Positions 1 to 10,690 are shown, numbered from the stretch's first letter. The stretch: 21,424 nucleotides of DNA from Perkinsus olseni (GCA_013115135.1 JABANP010000705.1:1-21424); one strand, 5' to 3'. Notes: a model not told the origin generated them from the sequence alone. Numbers and translations: made by a program.

Positions 1-593
1 CATGGCCAGTCTCACATATACTCAGTCGTTGAGTAGAAGAAATTCCCTTTATCTTCATTCCTATTTCCTGGTTGTTAGCCTTGATTTTTAGACCTACGAC
101 GTCTTCTGGGAGTCGCGTTCACGAGGTGGGGCCGGGGGAAACAGCGGAAATCTGACTATTCAAATACCATGTCGTTGCGCACATCGAGTTCATCAACCAA
201 TCCTGCACGCGCCAAACTTTTCTGTCAAGGCGATGCAAGTTGGCTACTCTCACTGATTCTCCAAGAGAATCAGGAGAATTTCTCCTTGCTCTCTTTGATT
301 GAACCACGTTGAACACACGGACTCTCTGTGACAGAGATTCTTTCTTTGCTGAGTTCTGCAGAAGCGTGGCATTATTGGTGGTGAGTCACAGTCTGTGGGT
401 CTTTCCACAACGACCACCGCCTTGTGGTTCGATCTGTCTGGCAGCTCATCGTGAGTTGCTCTCATGTTTGCTGGCTGTTCTGAACAGTCTGGACCGCACC
501 AGTTCTGCTGGGGGCAACGCAATTCGCATTGCCCTAGCTACCTTGGCCAGTCAGCTACATCTATCCGTCCCATCCTCTACGTCATTGGGAATT
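1..593. other. Unassigned flank with short open frames and two small hairpins
   Basis: No gene is recognised here. Both strands carry short open frames (for example a minus frame 119-316 containing KVWRVQDWLMNSM), but none is bounded by convincing splice or start signals. Two adjacent hairpins lie at 255-271 (GATTCTC/GAGAATC, 3-nt loop) and 272-286 (AGGAGAA/TTCTCCT). Further 3' exons of the small minus-strand gene ending near 594 could lie here. Confidence 0.3.
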
Positions 594-1114
594 TCACACA
601 CAGGTAAATACCCGTTCCGTTCCTTTTCGCCCAGCCGTGTCCAGTTCCTGCTCAGTCCCGTTAGACGCTGACGCACCTCTTCGCGACTTACCGCCTTGCG
701 AGTCATATGCTCGCGGTGAACTGATCGTCTTCCGGCTAAACCCTCTTTCAAACCCACCATGACCCATTCAACAAGCGGCAGGAAATTCCTGAAAGAGGTG
801 TTGGCTTGAAAAGCTCGCAAGAGGCGGCTGATCCCTTGACGGCTTCGATTCAACCACGGACGTGATTCAAGCTCAGTCAGCGACAGCTGAGCTCCTAGTG
901 CAGCAAGGATCGACGACTTCTCATAGCGACGAATGGCGAGGTCGCTGAAAGCTCATGCACGGCTGAATACCGTCCTTGGTGAGGGAAATTGAGTGAGCAT
1001 ACTCAATTCACCGGCGGGACCCAGACATCCTTCAAGACCGACTTACCGTCGAAGCGCCACCCACAATGTGGGTTGATACTCCAACACTGTGGCCCCCAGC
1101 TGTGTGGGTACCAT
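594..1114 (-). CDS. Unrecognised small spliced gene, about 124 aa
   Basis: This is a spliced reading frame that I do not recognise. Exon 1 runs 1114-1047: it starts MVPTQLGATVLEYQ and has donor GTAAGT. Exon 2 is 944-692, with 84 uninterrupted codons, an acceptor TTTCAG and donor GTAAGT. Exon 3 runs from 647 and meets a stop at 594. Junction phases agree at both introns (1046-945, 102 nt; 691-648, 44 nt). The short intron carries a CTAAC branch-like motif. The product is basic and helical-looking, containing LNRSRQGISRLLRAF and FLPLVEWVMVGL. It has no signal peptide and no clear membrane span. The ATG at 1114 is not secure: the frame stays open about 80 nt upstream. A donor-like GTATTT inside exon 3 means the gene could also continue toward position 1. 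It lies in the same orientation as the S28 peptidase, about 670 bp downstream of it. Confidence 0.42.
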
Positions 1115-1783
1115 ACAGCCTCTTGCAAGGGGGCCTAGCTGAGGAGATCTAGCTTGCTGAACACTGAGAGGAATTCTTGTAAGGAAGCTGCCACGCAGTT
1201 ACTCTCACTGAGTTCAACCCAATCCGAAAGATGAAGCAAAATTATATTCTCATGAGAAATCAAAGAAGAACAGTCTCGGGTGTAACGTCTTCGGCTTGGG
1301 CGGGCCTGAAGTGAGCACTAGAGAAGGAAACAGACCACAGGGCGGTCACTTGGTTGAGTTGGCGAGATTACGGTATGGGGCGCAAGAAAACGATGCGTTA
1401 ACATGCGGGTTGATGTTAAGTACAGGCTCACGATGCCAAGAGGCAAGGTGGGGAGGAGTGGTGGTTGGTCGTGGCGATCCATGAACTATTCAGAGGGATG
1501 AGTCATCCCGGATAAGCTCAATACGACAGAAAAGAGCATCGAGACCGGCTTGAATCAGTCAAGCTAGAGCATCTTCGAGGCAGACGCGAAAAATTTGAAA
1601 GGCCTCGATTTGGGAGTGGAGTTAGCCTCGACAAATGTAGAACTATCCGCTCTTCATTTTCGTGAAGGCCGAGGCAAATCCCTCAAGTCTCCGATCCCCT
1701 TGTTTAAGAATCTTAAGTTAAGATCTTCTCGCCAGCCCAACCACTTCCAGTGACGCGTATGAGATGGGAACTTGAGCTTTGCG
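1115..1783. other. Spacer between the S28 gene and the small minus-strand gene
   Basis: I see no convincing exon on either strand in this 669-bp stretch. It lies 3' of the S28 stop codon and 5' of the small minus-strand gene, so it should hold the former's 3' UTR and the latter's promoter. The S28 stop at 1784 is embedded in AGGTAACG, which resembles a splice donor. An alternative longer C-terminus spliced into this stretch cannot be excluded. Confidence 0.35.
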
Positions 1784-4700
1784 TTACCTGGTGATTGAAC
1801 GGTCGAATCTCCCGTGTCTCTCTCGCTTCTCTGCGATCCATCTCCTGATATGATTCGCTTCTAAACGGCGACAGGCTCTCACATCATCAGCGTCCTGAAG
1901 GGACCTCCTATGTTGCACAGAATCGTGTACTGATTCACCTCCTCCCTAGCGAACATCAGGTCTGAATGGTGAGCCCCCGTCTCCATCACGAATGACGTCA
2001 CAGATTCTGGACAAGGCATGACTTGGCAGTCCACTCCTTGCGGAACTTCCCCGTCTGGTATGGACACTGAGAAGGAGGCTGTCCGCCCTGGGTACGAGGC
2101 CGACTGCGTTTTAATGAGCAAGTGAGACGATGATAGATCCAGCTAGGAGATGGGGTTGGAGCATCGGTAGGCCTCCTTAGGAGTGCCGTACTCTCGATTT
2201 TTCCAAAAGCTCGAGCCCTGGGCGAAATCGAGCCGCTTTATTAAAGCGAGCCCCCGATTGGGCGGGAGAGGTCTCATCTCGGGACTTCTCCGAGTGGGAC
2301 TCCTTTCGGGTCCATGGGTGAGTGCTCACCTCCCCACGGATCGAACTTTCCATTAGAGAACACAATGTTGCTCATGCTGGCCACGGCGTCGGCCATGTTC
2401 CGCAAGAACTGCAGGCCAGCCCAGGAGTCGCTCCTTACACCGTATCTAAGTGAGCCGATGACCCTTCCTGTGGAGGACAGTGCTCCTGTGGCCGCCCACT
2501 TTTCAGTGCATTCTGCCTTGTACTGGACGGGATCGAAGGACCTCGGCGGCCAGAACATATCTTTATCCGTTCCCTGGAAGATACAAGCGAGGTTAAGAAG
2601 TCGACCCCATTCGCCCGTCATTCGTCATTCAAAAGAAAATATCGTTCGAAGGGCCGCTTTTCAGGACCAGCGTATGTCCCGAAGCTTGCTTTCACCGTGA
2701 AAGCTCCACACAAGACTTTTGCTATCAGGTCCGCTCGCGAGCAGGAGACTCGGACGCTTTGTGAAGATTGTCCCTATACTGCACAATAATTGTCTCCGGT
2801 TTCACGTTTTCGCTGTGTCGTTTATAGCGTGAGGCTAGAGCGCATTACTCAAAGGTTATTGTTATTTGAGCTCGTGTAAAGCCTACGACCTTTATTCATA
2901 ACGAGTGCCCTGGGTTCGGTTGAATTTACTACAATTTCCGACAAGTCCATGAGCAGCTTCAAAACTCATGGCTGCTGCTGGTGCACCACACCGACTCGGA
3001 GACCCAACTACGTGGTGACCGGACTTAGGTCGAAACTCGGAGGTCTCAAAAATAAAGCGACGACGCAGGTGACGGTACAAGCAGCCATGCTGCCCTCCCC
3101 TCCTCACTGAGTCCTGTCCCCAAGGCATTTCCGTACATGTCTGGAAACCATAGTCACCCCTGCAAGATCCTTCGGGGAGAGGCTCTCCACCGCCATCAGT
3201 GCCCCTGAGAATACGTCAAGTTGGTCAGAAAGGAATCCAATGTCGATGCTGGCTCAAGATAGAGGCCGTTATGCGAGGACTCAAAAAAGATCCATTCCAA
3301 AACAGTTCTCCGAAAGCCGAATTCGTGCTCGTCGGGTAGGGGAGATTTTTCCTCACGCGAAAGAGTTGCAGGCGAGCTCTCCAGAAGCGTTGTAGTATAT
3401 ATTGAGGGACTCCGCCAGGGCTTGAATATGTGCCTACAAAGCCACTTCGATAAAGACGTGTAACACAGGGTGTCTCACGAAGGGAGAGGGGAAAACAATT
3501 CTCCCTTCTTTCCACCACGGGGGAAATCGGGAAATTTCCCCCTATTTTTCCCGGGAGTTTGGGGAATTTCCCAACTCATAACTCGAAACCGCCGTTGGAA
3601 CCACGGCTGAGTACACTGTCAAACCATTCCCACTATGAGCCCTCATTTCCGGTGAATTGGTGACGAATATATGTATTTCAACCTCTCACGGAAAAGGAAG
3701 TCATCCGAAAAATTTATCCGGAAACTCGCATTGATTCTGGGTTCTGCATTCAAAGTTTGCGCAATAAAGCAGTTCTCAAACTCAGAATCTGACTCTGAGT
3801 TTGGGACTTGCTCTATTCTCTATATCAATTCTGAGAATCAATTCTAGAACCGCATTTCACGAGCGAAAAAACCAGTTCCAGAATCGATTCTGAGGTCCGA
3901 GTTACCTCTATCGAACGGATGGTCAATCGAACCACCCAAAGCGTTCCACCGAACGCCTCTGCACGGTCATACCTCGTCTGTCCCAGGTAGATTCTCCAAG
4001 CGCTCGAACGGTTCGCAGGCCACACGAACAGGGTGAGCAGGAAGGTCAGCACCACCACCGACGTTCATAGCGGCCGTTATGTAGTTACTCGGATAGGGGA
4101 AATTGCCTGATACAGGAGCAACTCTGGGACCCTCGCACCTCATGCGTTATCAGTCCAGAAAGGCTTCTGAAACTATCAATGTATGTTGGGTTTTGCGTAC
4201 AATGGGATAATTCAATGACCCTCGCTCCGCCAGCGTGCGATACGCGTTTTATACTTTTACGGGCACCGTAGCCCATTACGGTACCCTGAACGTTCTCAAC
4301 AATAACCATCGCGCAACTCGTGCGTGATCAGTCCATAAAAGCCTGGGACGCAATTTGGTTCGGCGGGCTAGTAGGGGACGGAACCCTGGCACCAGCGTCA
4401 CCCATAGCGAGATATCCCCAGGGAGCGCTGGCCCAATCGACGATATCATCGCCCAGCGACGTGCTATTCGCCTGGTGAGAGTCGTTGCACCACCTGAGAG
4501 AAGATAATAATATAACCAGAAAAACTACAGTCCGAAGCAACGACCGAGAAAGTGTACCAAGCTTTAAAGCGGTATAAGAAAGGCAGAGATGCGAGGGAAT
4601 GAACTGAATCGTGAGTCGCATGAGTCGACCTAAGATTCGTCCGCATGAGATCTCTGCCTTCCTCGGTCTCACTCAGCTTGTATACCAGCTTCAAGGTATC

Positions 4701-6920
4701 TTTATATCTGATAAGACGATAAGTCCATGGGAACCCAGAGCGCTCGGCCAGTCTAAAAGGCTTCAACCGAAGTGCTACGAATGGTACTATTCGTGCGCTC
4801 TCTTGCCAGTATCAACAACACAAAGGCGGAGCGAAACAGGATTCACTGCGTCGCTGCGTCGTGTGCTACTTTGTCTCATAACTTTACTGAGCTATGCTGG
4901 GCCGCAGGAAGTATCTCACAATAGTAATAATCTGCACACACTCGCATGCAAACTAATAGGTGTGTTCAAGACTTCATTATGCATCAACGATATTTAATCT
5001 GTCTGTACCCCTACTTTCTTCATTGGATTCGACCATCGTAGTTGGTCCACATATCGCCTACCACACGCTCACCAACTCGGCCCACTACTCATTGTGATTG
5101 GAACCCGGAAACAGGCGTACTGAGTGCTCTCAGTCCACCAAAACGTAACGAGCCACGTGTGCCTGCTCACCTCTTTGCACACACTGGCCCGGCATCGCGA
5201 GTGATGATCTCATTAAAAGACGCCTTGCTAGGCTCCGGAGTCACACCACCGATCGCAAAAATCGGGGCGGATGCGGCGATAGCTCCGTCGACTATATGCG
5301 GGTATCTGATGGATTCGGCTCGCCAACACTTAAATGATCTTTCGTCGATTGCGGACGGTCATCGTCTCGCTATGATTATGTAAGCGCACAATGGCCATGT
5401 CCCCTAGCGCTAGTAGTATCCGTTCCCAGAGTAGCGAGTCAGCCATGGATCTTATCAAAATCACCACTGACATGTTTCGGTGATCCCAGCTCACCATAAT
5501 GACCGATAATGTAGCGGACCTTACTTGTATCGGAAGGCGCTGGCCAGCATCCCGCCGTAGCTTCCTCCAAACGCGATCGTTGCAGTCGAGGCTGGCAGGG
5601 CGTACTCATCGAAAAGGTGGTCAATGAGGTCCTAGCAGTAGTGCTACCAGCGAAGCTCAGAGAGAATGATATTGACGCGATACCGTTCACTCGCTGGCTT
5701 AGCTCGGTGATAAGCTAGATTTGGCGGAGGAGTGGTACTTACAGAGTAATCAGCCAAGGCTTGTTCGATAGTGAGATAGCGTAGGCAATCTGGGGTTCCG
5801 TCGGGGTAGACCTGTGTCTCGCCGTAGTAGCGATGCTCAGCGAAAACCAGGAGGGCTCCTAGGTCGGAGCTGACAACATACGGGAAGGAGGATATTTCGA
5901 GGTCGAGCTCCTCCAGGAAGGGTCTCAGTATCGCGAACGACTGATTCGCGAGAACTTGCGAACACCTATTCACAACCGGACTGTTCCTCAGTATCTTCTC
6001 GTGGCGCAGCGAACTCCCACATGCGCTGACAAGAGTCATTTACTGCTCCTAGAGAGACCATTCTTCCAAGGGCCCACACACCAGTTGCAGCGAACAGACG
6101 GTGATGATCGTCCGACGCTACCGGCTCAACTCAGATCAAACTCGATGCCATTGGCTGTTCCTGGTCCCTCGGTGACTCACCCGAGCTCCCACATGAGACC
6201 TGTATGGTTCACATAGATCTCGACTGGCCCCTCGTTACCAACGTAAAAGAATAGAGGGCCTCCCGGACGGTAGAAGTCCGTGAATGTAAAGTACCTACGC
6301 TTCGCAGGCTGGGAATGGTACTCTTCCGTGTCCTCTAGGGCATTCCTGGATGAAACTGGGTATTCAGAAAACCTCTTTTCAGTCACAAAAGCACTCCATT
6401 ATCCTGTACCACTGAAGCTCAGTGAAGTTATATCTCATGCACCCAGAAGCGCAGGAACCCGTGAGAGTTTTTCCGGACCATTTCGAAGTTCGAACTGGTC
6501 CGGGTGTCCTGGATTTCAGGAGCGCTCCCAGGATCATCTTTCGCATGTTACATTCAATCCTGGGAGCTCTCCTGAAATTCAAAGGAGGACTATTGTACAC
6601 CCCCTGTGGACTGCGTATCATGAGACAGTCGAACCAATGGGTGCTACACAGTCCACAAGTTGAGTATCTCCAATATCTCATGATAAAGAGAGTGAATACT
6701 CGTGTAAATATCCTAATCGTCGTCGACGGTTTCCGACTGAATTCACACCCAAGGTGCCAGCTCACCTCTGATCGAACTCGCCGGGGTCGCTGTCCTTGCC
6801 GAAGGAGAAATGATCGCGGTTCTGCTTGATCCAGCCTTCGGTGCAGTTACTGACAGTAGGTTGCCAGCCCAGCGGCAGCGCATGGGCAACTCCGAGAAGA
6901 ACGACGAGTGACGAGAGCAT
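1784..6920 (-). CDS. Secreted serine carboxypeptidase, family S28 (Pro-X carboxypeptidase / DPP7 type), 13 exons
   Basis: Predicted exopeptidase of MEROPS family S28, which cleaves next to proline in lysosome/vacuole or outside the cell. I reconstructed 13 exons: 6920-6766, 6294-6181, 5869-5743, 5631-5525, 5305-5171, 4707-4630, 4493-4402, 4106-3973, 3433-3357, 3204-3108, 2573-2330, 2087-1939, 1894-1784. They total 1620 nt, giving 539 aa plus stop, with all phases matching. All introns are GT-AG (44-539 nt); the donor after 4630 (GTCGAC) is weak. Residues 1-18 are a signal peptide (MLSSLVVLLGVAHALPLG). Then come NRDHF, FFYVGNEGP, FAEHRYYGE and nucleophile GGSYGG (Ser156). Further on are AIAASAP, AMGNFPYPSNY, LPAHPVRVAC, IYYNASGE and FQTCTEMP. 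The catalytic Asp450 is in SNGKFDPW and the His in GAHHSD (493/494). Start 6920 is preferred over in-frame ATG 6977 because it places the signal peptide at the N-terminus. The length is normal for the family and the gene looks intact. Substrate preference (carboxy- or dipeptidyl-) cannot be read from this. Confidence 0.94.
3434..3972 (-). repeat. S28 intron 8, rich in inverted repeats
   Basis: This is the longest intron of the S28 gene (539 nt) and contains several hairpins. One has arms GGGGGAAAT (3519-3527) and ATTTCCCCC (3534-3542) and is followed by more GGAATTTCC palindromes. A second has 12-nt arms at 3775-3786 and 3794-3805 (CTCAAACTCAGA/TCTGAGTTTGGG, one G-U). Palindromic AGAATC/GATTCT words recur to about 3895. 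This suggests a decayed foldback element or an expanded palindromic tract. No coding signal is seen. Confidence 0.5.
6511..6580. repeat. Foldback repeat, copy 1 (in S28 intron 1)
   Basis: The left arm at 6511-6534 and right arm at 6557-6580 are 24 nt each and pair at 22 of 24 positions around a 22-nt spacer. The core is GAGCGCTCCCAGGAT. The element sits inside the first S28 intron (6765-6295). The same core, with related outer bases (ggaggactattg), recurs at about 9171, 10312 and 14817, so this is a dispersed MITE-like or foldback family. No target-site duplication could be fixed by eye. Confidence 0.65.
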
Positions 6921-7513
6921 TTGGAAGCTGTGGCGTCGAATCACGATTATGGGGTCAATACTGCACTGATACGCCACAGCAGCCGGCCCATGTACTCCGC
7001 CAAGAGGCAGCCCGGGCTCCCGGCCATATTAAGTCCGGTGACGCAACAGCCAGGTATGGGCCAAGTTGATGATGGACTATCAAGATTGAGGTTTCGGGTT
7101 GGATCGTGGTAATCATGGTCATCAAATGACCATCGCAGTCTTCGCAGAGACACAGCGGGTTTTCAAGGACAAAATAACATCAAATAAGAGACGCTCACTA
7201 TGTATTGCCTTCAATAAGCGTCAGTAACGTCGCGCACCAGTAATTCCGATCAGTCACCCCTCATTACACTCAGGGAACTACACGCAACTCACAGGAAACT
7301 TCGAAGCTCATGACATTCCGTTTAGGAATGATGATGTGAAATAAAGTTAGGGCTCTTGTGAAAGGAATGTTCAAGCTACGACGATGGGCAGCTGTGAAGG
7401 GTCAACAAAGGAGAATAGCCTTACACCTGACGGTGTCGAGAGACCAGCAAAGAGTCGAGGCTTTCGGTCTTACTTGCTAGAGGCACTATCAGGAAATACG
7501 AATGAAGGGTTCC
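6921..7513. other. Spacer between NmrA-like gene and S28 gene
   Basis: This 593-bp stretch holds the S28 5' region and the NmrA-like 3' region. I see no gene. An in-frame upstream ATG at 6977 could extend the S28 protein by 19 residues, but it would bury the signal peptide. At its right edge lies half of a 45-nt imperfect tandem duplication shared with the NmrA-like 3' end. Confidence 0.4.
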
Positions 7514-7557
7514 TTAGTTTTCAGGAACACCATCGGGGAACACGAATGAAGGGCTCA
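7492..7557 (-). repeat. 45-nt imperfect tandem duplication at the NmrA-like 3' end
   Basis: Two near-identical 20-nt words (cgaatgaagggttc / cgaatgaagggctc with matching flanks) begin at 7492 and 7537, a period of 45 nt. The stop codon of the NmrA-like frame (7514-7516) lies between them. The last residues (PSFVFPDGVPEN) are therefore encoded by one copy and the second copy lies just past the stop. This looks like a small duplication that extended or replaced the C-terminus. Confidence 0.5.
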
Positions 7558-8484
7558 AGAGACACTCCCTGATACTGGTGATACTATAGTCAGCAGGGAG
7601 AATCTCGTTGCCCAGGATGGTGGCAGGGAAATCCAAGTTGTTCATTCGGCCAAGGCAGTAAATGGCGTAAACAACAAACCAGAAGCGATTGTTCTTGTCG
7701 TCGCGCATGAGACGGATGAGCTCGGCCTCGTCGAGGTGTCTTTCGGGAAAGTCGTGCTTTGGCCAAATTTCGCGGACCATCTCGAGATTCTTACTCTGAG
7801 TGGTTGAGTTCACCTGGAACTGGACATACTTGTTGACTGTACGCTCGTCGACGGAGGCAAGGGCTATCATCATGCCGATGTCTTGCAGGCTGTTAGCGAA
7901 GAAGACAGCGTCCTTGTTACCAAACGTCTTGACGACTCCCACCACCGGTCTTTAGCGATGGGAGGAAGTAGTCGAACAACGCACCGACGAAGATGGCGGT
8001 CCACTGTAGGCCGGACTTGTGTAGTAGCTCGAGCGTCTCTTTCTTGTCGTCGAAGAGCTCGGCCAGGCCCCACGGAATGGCCCCTGTATGAACGCCAAAC
8101 TCGTCGGGGCAAAAGCGCGTGACGATGCCACTTTTGACGGCAGCGTTAATGATGTGCCCTTCGACCGCTTTGATGGCGGCGCCATTCACTGCGCAGATGA
8201 CTGTGTCAACGTGGTTCTCTCGGAAGACCGAAGCCATGGCAACCTCGTCTGTCTGGTCTGGCACTTCGACAATCTGAGACCATGAAGGTGATGAAAACGT
8301 GAACGTCCGATGGGAAGGAGGTTACGTGAGCGCCAGCATCCTCGAGTTCGGCGGCAATCGCCGCTTTGTCGGAGACGCTGCGAGTAACAGCGATCACTGT
8401 GTGTCCTAGCTTGAGCAGGGCAAGGCTGATGGACTTCCCGAACAACCCGGTTGCACCGATAACAGCCACGGTCTTGGAGGACAT
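7514..8484 (-). CDS. NmrA-like / isoflavone-reductase-like NAD(P)-binding protein (one frame break)
   Basis: Predicted atypical short-chain dehydrogenase of the NmrA/isoflavone reductase group: a cytosolic NAD(P)-binding protein acting as a reductase or redox sensor. Exon 1 (8484-8326) starts MSSKTVAVIGATGLFG, a Rossmann GxxGxxG dinucleotide motif, followed by the expected AVTRS. A 52-nt intron (8325-8274) joins GAH to IVEVPDQTDE in phase 0. Exon 2 encodes FRENHVDTVICAV, SGIVTRFCPDEFG and GALFDYFLPSL. The frame then shifts by +1 near the CCC run at 7938-7940 (GGG on the coding strand) and continues VKTFGNKDAVFFANSLQDIG to a stop at 7514. Dropping one G restores about 306 aa, normal for the family. 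Nothing else is degraded, so an assembly insertion is likelier than a pseudogene. The strand matches the downstream S28 gene. Confidence 0.87.
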
Positions 8485-8674
8485 GGAGGGAGAATGGAAA
8501 TCAGCTTACGGATGGTGCGGTATTAGCCTTTCGAATCCAGAAGCTTCCAAAGCTATAACGCAGCACACTGATTAGAGCATAGGATTAGGGTTATCAAGGA
8601 TATCAGTTATCCAAAAGCCAAGCTTTTGACGGTAGGGTTGCACACCAGTGGGAGTCGGCATTGGGAAAGCTACA

Positions 8675-8706
8675 TGTGCCTGCGTGCACAGTAGCACGCA
8701 GACACA
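8675..8706. repeat. Hairpin, 13-nt arms
   Basis: TGTGCCTGCGTGC (8675-8687) and GCACGCAGACACA (8694-8706) pair at 12 of 13 positions around a 6-nt loop (ACAGTA). There is no T-run after it, so it is not a bacterial-type terminator. Its role in the divergent promoter region is unknown. Confidence 0.5.
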
Positions 8707-8897
8707 CCTGGCAACAATGGCCTTTTGTTCGGCATTCTTCTTGTTGAGGTCTCCTCGAACGCTGAGTGAACCACAAGGGGGAGGCTTGACGGTTCAGGCT
8801 TAAATTAAGCCGCTTAATTGCTCATGATGCGGCATGGTCAAGCCACTGAGTACCTGTCACGCGCCACGAAATATGTCAAAAATAAAGGGGCAAAAAG

Positions 8898-8990
8898 ACA
8901 CCCGCAGGGATCGAACCTCGGGCATTGGGATGGGAGAGGAGATGGGTAGCATGCGCCGTCCAAGTCGCTATGATGGCCGCTCAGAGCGAT
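8898..8990 (-). pseudogene. tRNA-like sequence / tRNA-derived element
   Basis: The minus strand carries an exact Pol III B box GGTTCGATCCC (8917-8907). Upstream is a D-arm-like CATAGCGACTTGGACGGCGC, and downstream a T-run (complement of 8891-8895). The T stem is only partly paired and the acceptor stem does not close, so this looks like a decayed tRNA or a tRNA-derived SINE head rather than a working tRNA. It is the best preserved of several B-box-like sequences in the window. Confidence 0.45.
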
Positions 8991-9147
8991 ACCGTAAGCC
9001 ATTGAATGGACTCGAATTGGCGACGAGCGATGCGTTCTCAACTGACAGGAAAGAGACGGGTAGCGACGAGTACGGAGTTAGTTCTTCAAAATCGCTATGC
9101 GAGGACCACTGTTTGGTTTTGTTATCGAGAATAACGATGCGCACCTA

Positions 9148-9235
9148 TTGTTCAATACATCTCTCCCGAGTTTCAAGAGCCCTTCCAGGATCGTCTTTCA
9201 CACGCTAAACTCTATCTTGCGAGGGAGGTCTATTG
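9148..9235. repeat. Foldback repeat, copy 2 (partial)
   Basis: The left arm reads gttcaata...ctctcc...gagtttcaagagcccttccaggatc, matching the 10312 and 14817 copies. The right arm is shortened to gggaggtctattgg. The palindrome is therefore incomplete and this copy is probably deleted in its right half. Confidence 0.5.
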
Positions 9236-9554
9236 GAAATCCCTATAGTATTCAAGTAAATGCTCATTCCCATGAATAGCATTCGCTTGCCAAGACGATG
9301 GGCCCGGGTGTGTGGCAAACGACCGACGGCAGAGCGGTTCAAGTGCCAATTCTCAATTCTCAATGGGGCTGTCAATCTAGGCTGAAACTCAGGATCGTTT
9401 CTGAGACCTCGTTTCGCAATTAAAGTCAAGTCCAAAATCGCTTCAGAGTTTCATAATTAATTTATTGTGGCGTCTTGACTCAAGGCAAAGGCGCGTCGAC
9501 CATTCCCATCATGCCACGTCCTGTAGTTGTTGTTTACCGACTTCCACTGCCATC

Positions 9555-10120
9555 ATGGCGGGTATCGGCCTCATGTATATGAATCCCGAGGTCTCTCGGC
9601 ATTTATTCAACACTAGCAAGCCGGTGACCAGAGGTAACTATCATACTGCTGGGAAGGGATTCACTTACGCCAGTTCGCCTCCGGTGGTGTTTGAGCTCCT
9701 TTGGGTGCTACACAGAGGTCGAGTTCAATCCCTGCTGTTAGTCTGTTTGCCTAGCAAAGGCTGTCGATAGCCGCTTCACTCGCGTTGGTGCCACAGGCGA
9801 GGGGTCAGGAGTACCGCCTAAGAGGGGAGGGGTCGATAATCCCTGCTGTCTGTTGGGGATGATAGCTGCCCTAGGACAAGCTGTCACCGGTCTAGAGAGT
9901 CTTACCGTTGGGTAGTTTTGAATTTTGCCTCATTTTTTCAGGTAAGGCGCCCGACCAGGCATTGCGGATAGAGCTAACGCTTCGCAACGAGGCCACAGGC
10001 TTCTCGGCGACGTACAAGGTCAGTGACGCGAAGGAGCTCCGGGCGGTGTTTCGGATATTTTGCAAGGCTCAAGCTCCTGACAGTAATATTGGGAAACCGC
10101 CAGAGATGGTTTGCGAATAA
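9555..10120 (+). CDS. Two-exon small protein, 85 aa, function unknown
   Basis: Exon 1 (9555-9633) starts at ATG in CATCATGG and encodes MAGIGLMYMNPEVSRHLF through PVTR. Its donor is GTAACT. Exon 2 (9942-10120) follows the acceptor TTTTTTCAG and encodes APDQALRIELTLRNEATG to FRIFCKAQAP and a stop. The phase matches (G split 1+2), and the total is 258 nt with stop. The intron is 308 nt. The product has a beta-strand-like middle (ALRIELTLRN, FSATYKVSD) and a short C-terminal helix. I do not recognise it. A short NP...R.LF start and beta core faintly recall mitochondrial ribosomal protein mL53, but this is too weak for a name. The coding impression rests on codon-like composition and matching splice phase. 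Confidence 0.5.
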
Positions 10121-10311
10121 CTGATTTTAATGGATTCTTGAAGAATTTTGGTGACCGGTTTTGAAGAGCTGAGCGCGTCTGTGGCGTCTCGTATTTGCAT
10201 GTGGCACAACGCAAGGGAAATATGAAAATGCTGTTCGCGATTTGTTCGCTACAGACTGTATAAGGAAATCGAATTTTCCAACTTAGCGGCGGGATTGAAT
10301 TTTATGATGTG

Positions 10312-10406
10312 TTCAATAGACTGCTGCCTCTCTTGAGCGCTCCTAGGATCGGATTCAATTTCTACGAGACGGTCCTGGGAGCGTTCTTGGGATTCAGGAA
10401 GGGTCT
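10312..10406. repeat. Foldback repeat, copy 3
   Basis: The left part (10312-10350) reads ttcaatagactgctgcctc then tcttgagcgctcctaggatc. The right part (10368-10406) is its inverted counterpart, gtcctgggagcgttcttggg. Outer and inner words match copies 2 and 4, supporting one dispersed family. Confidence 0.6.
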
Positions 10407-10690
10407 GTGTCGAACGCGCGGTCGGTGCTTGTGATGTGCTGTTGGGTGAGACGTCGACGATCTAGGCTCGTCTTAGCCAGTCGATTAGTGCCGATCTTCT
10501 CTGTTCTCTTGAGCTGAAGGATTGCTTTCCTGGAAGGGTGTTGGGATAGCTCAGCCGTTTCTCTCAGATCCGGCCTTTGGTCGATATGCGTTTTTTTACG
10601 GAGATAAGATAGTGACGGAGGACAATTGTCCCTATGACCTGAGAATGAACGATGGCGATGTGATTGATGCAGTTCCTAGAATGTACTAAC

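Larger units (their letters stand above)
8485..9554. other. Divergent intergenic region
   Basis: This region lies between the minus-strand NmrA-like gene and the plus-strand 85-aa gene, so it should contain both promoters. It holds a hairpin at 8675-8706, a tRNA-like sequence on the minus strand at 8898-8990 and a partial foldback repeat at about 9148-9235. I see no protein-coding exon. Confidence 0.45.

Noticed and set aside
8675..8706. Hairpin as a rho-independent terminator
   Set aside because: There is no following T-run and the genome is eukaryotic, so it is recorded only as a hairpin.
8898..8990. A functional tRNA gene
   Set aside because: The T stem and acceptor stem do not pair properly, so only a tRNA-derived or decayed element is supported.
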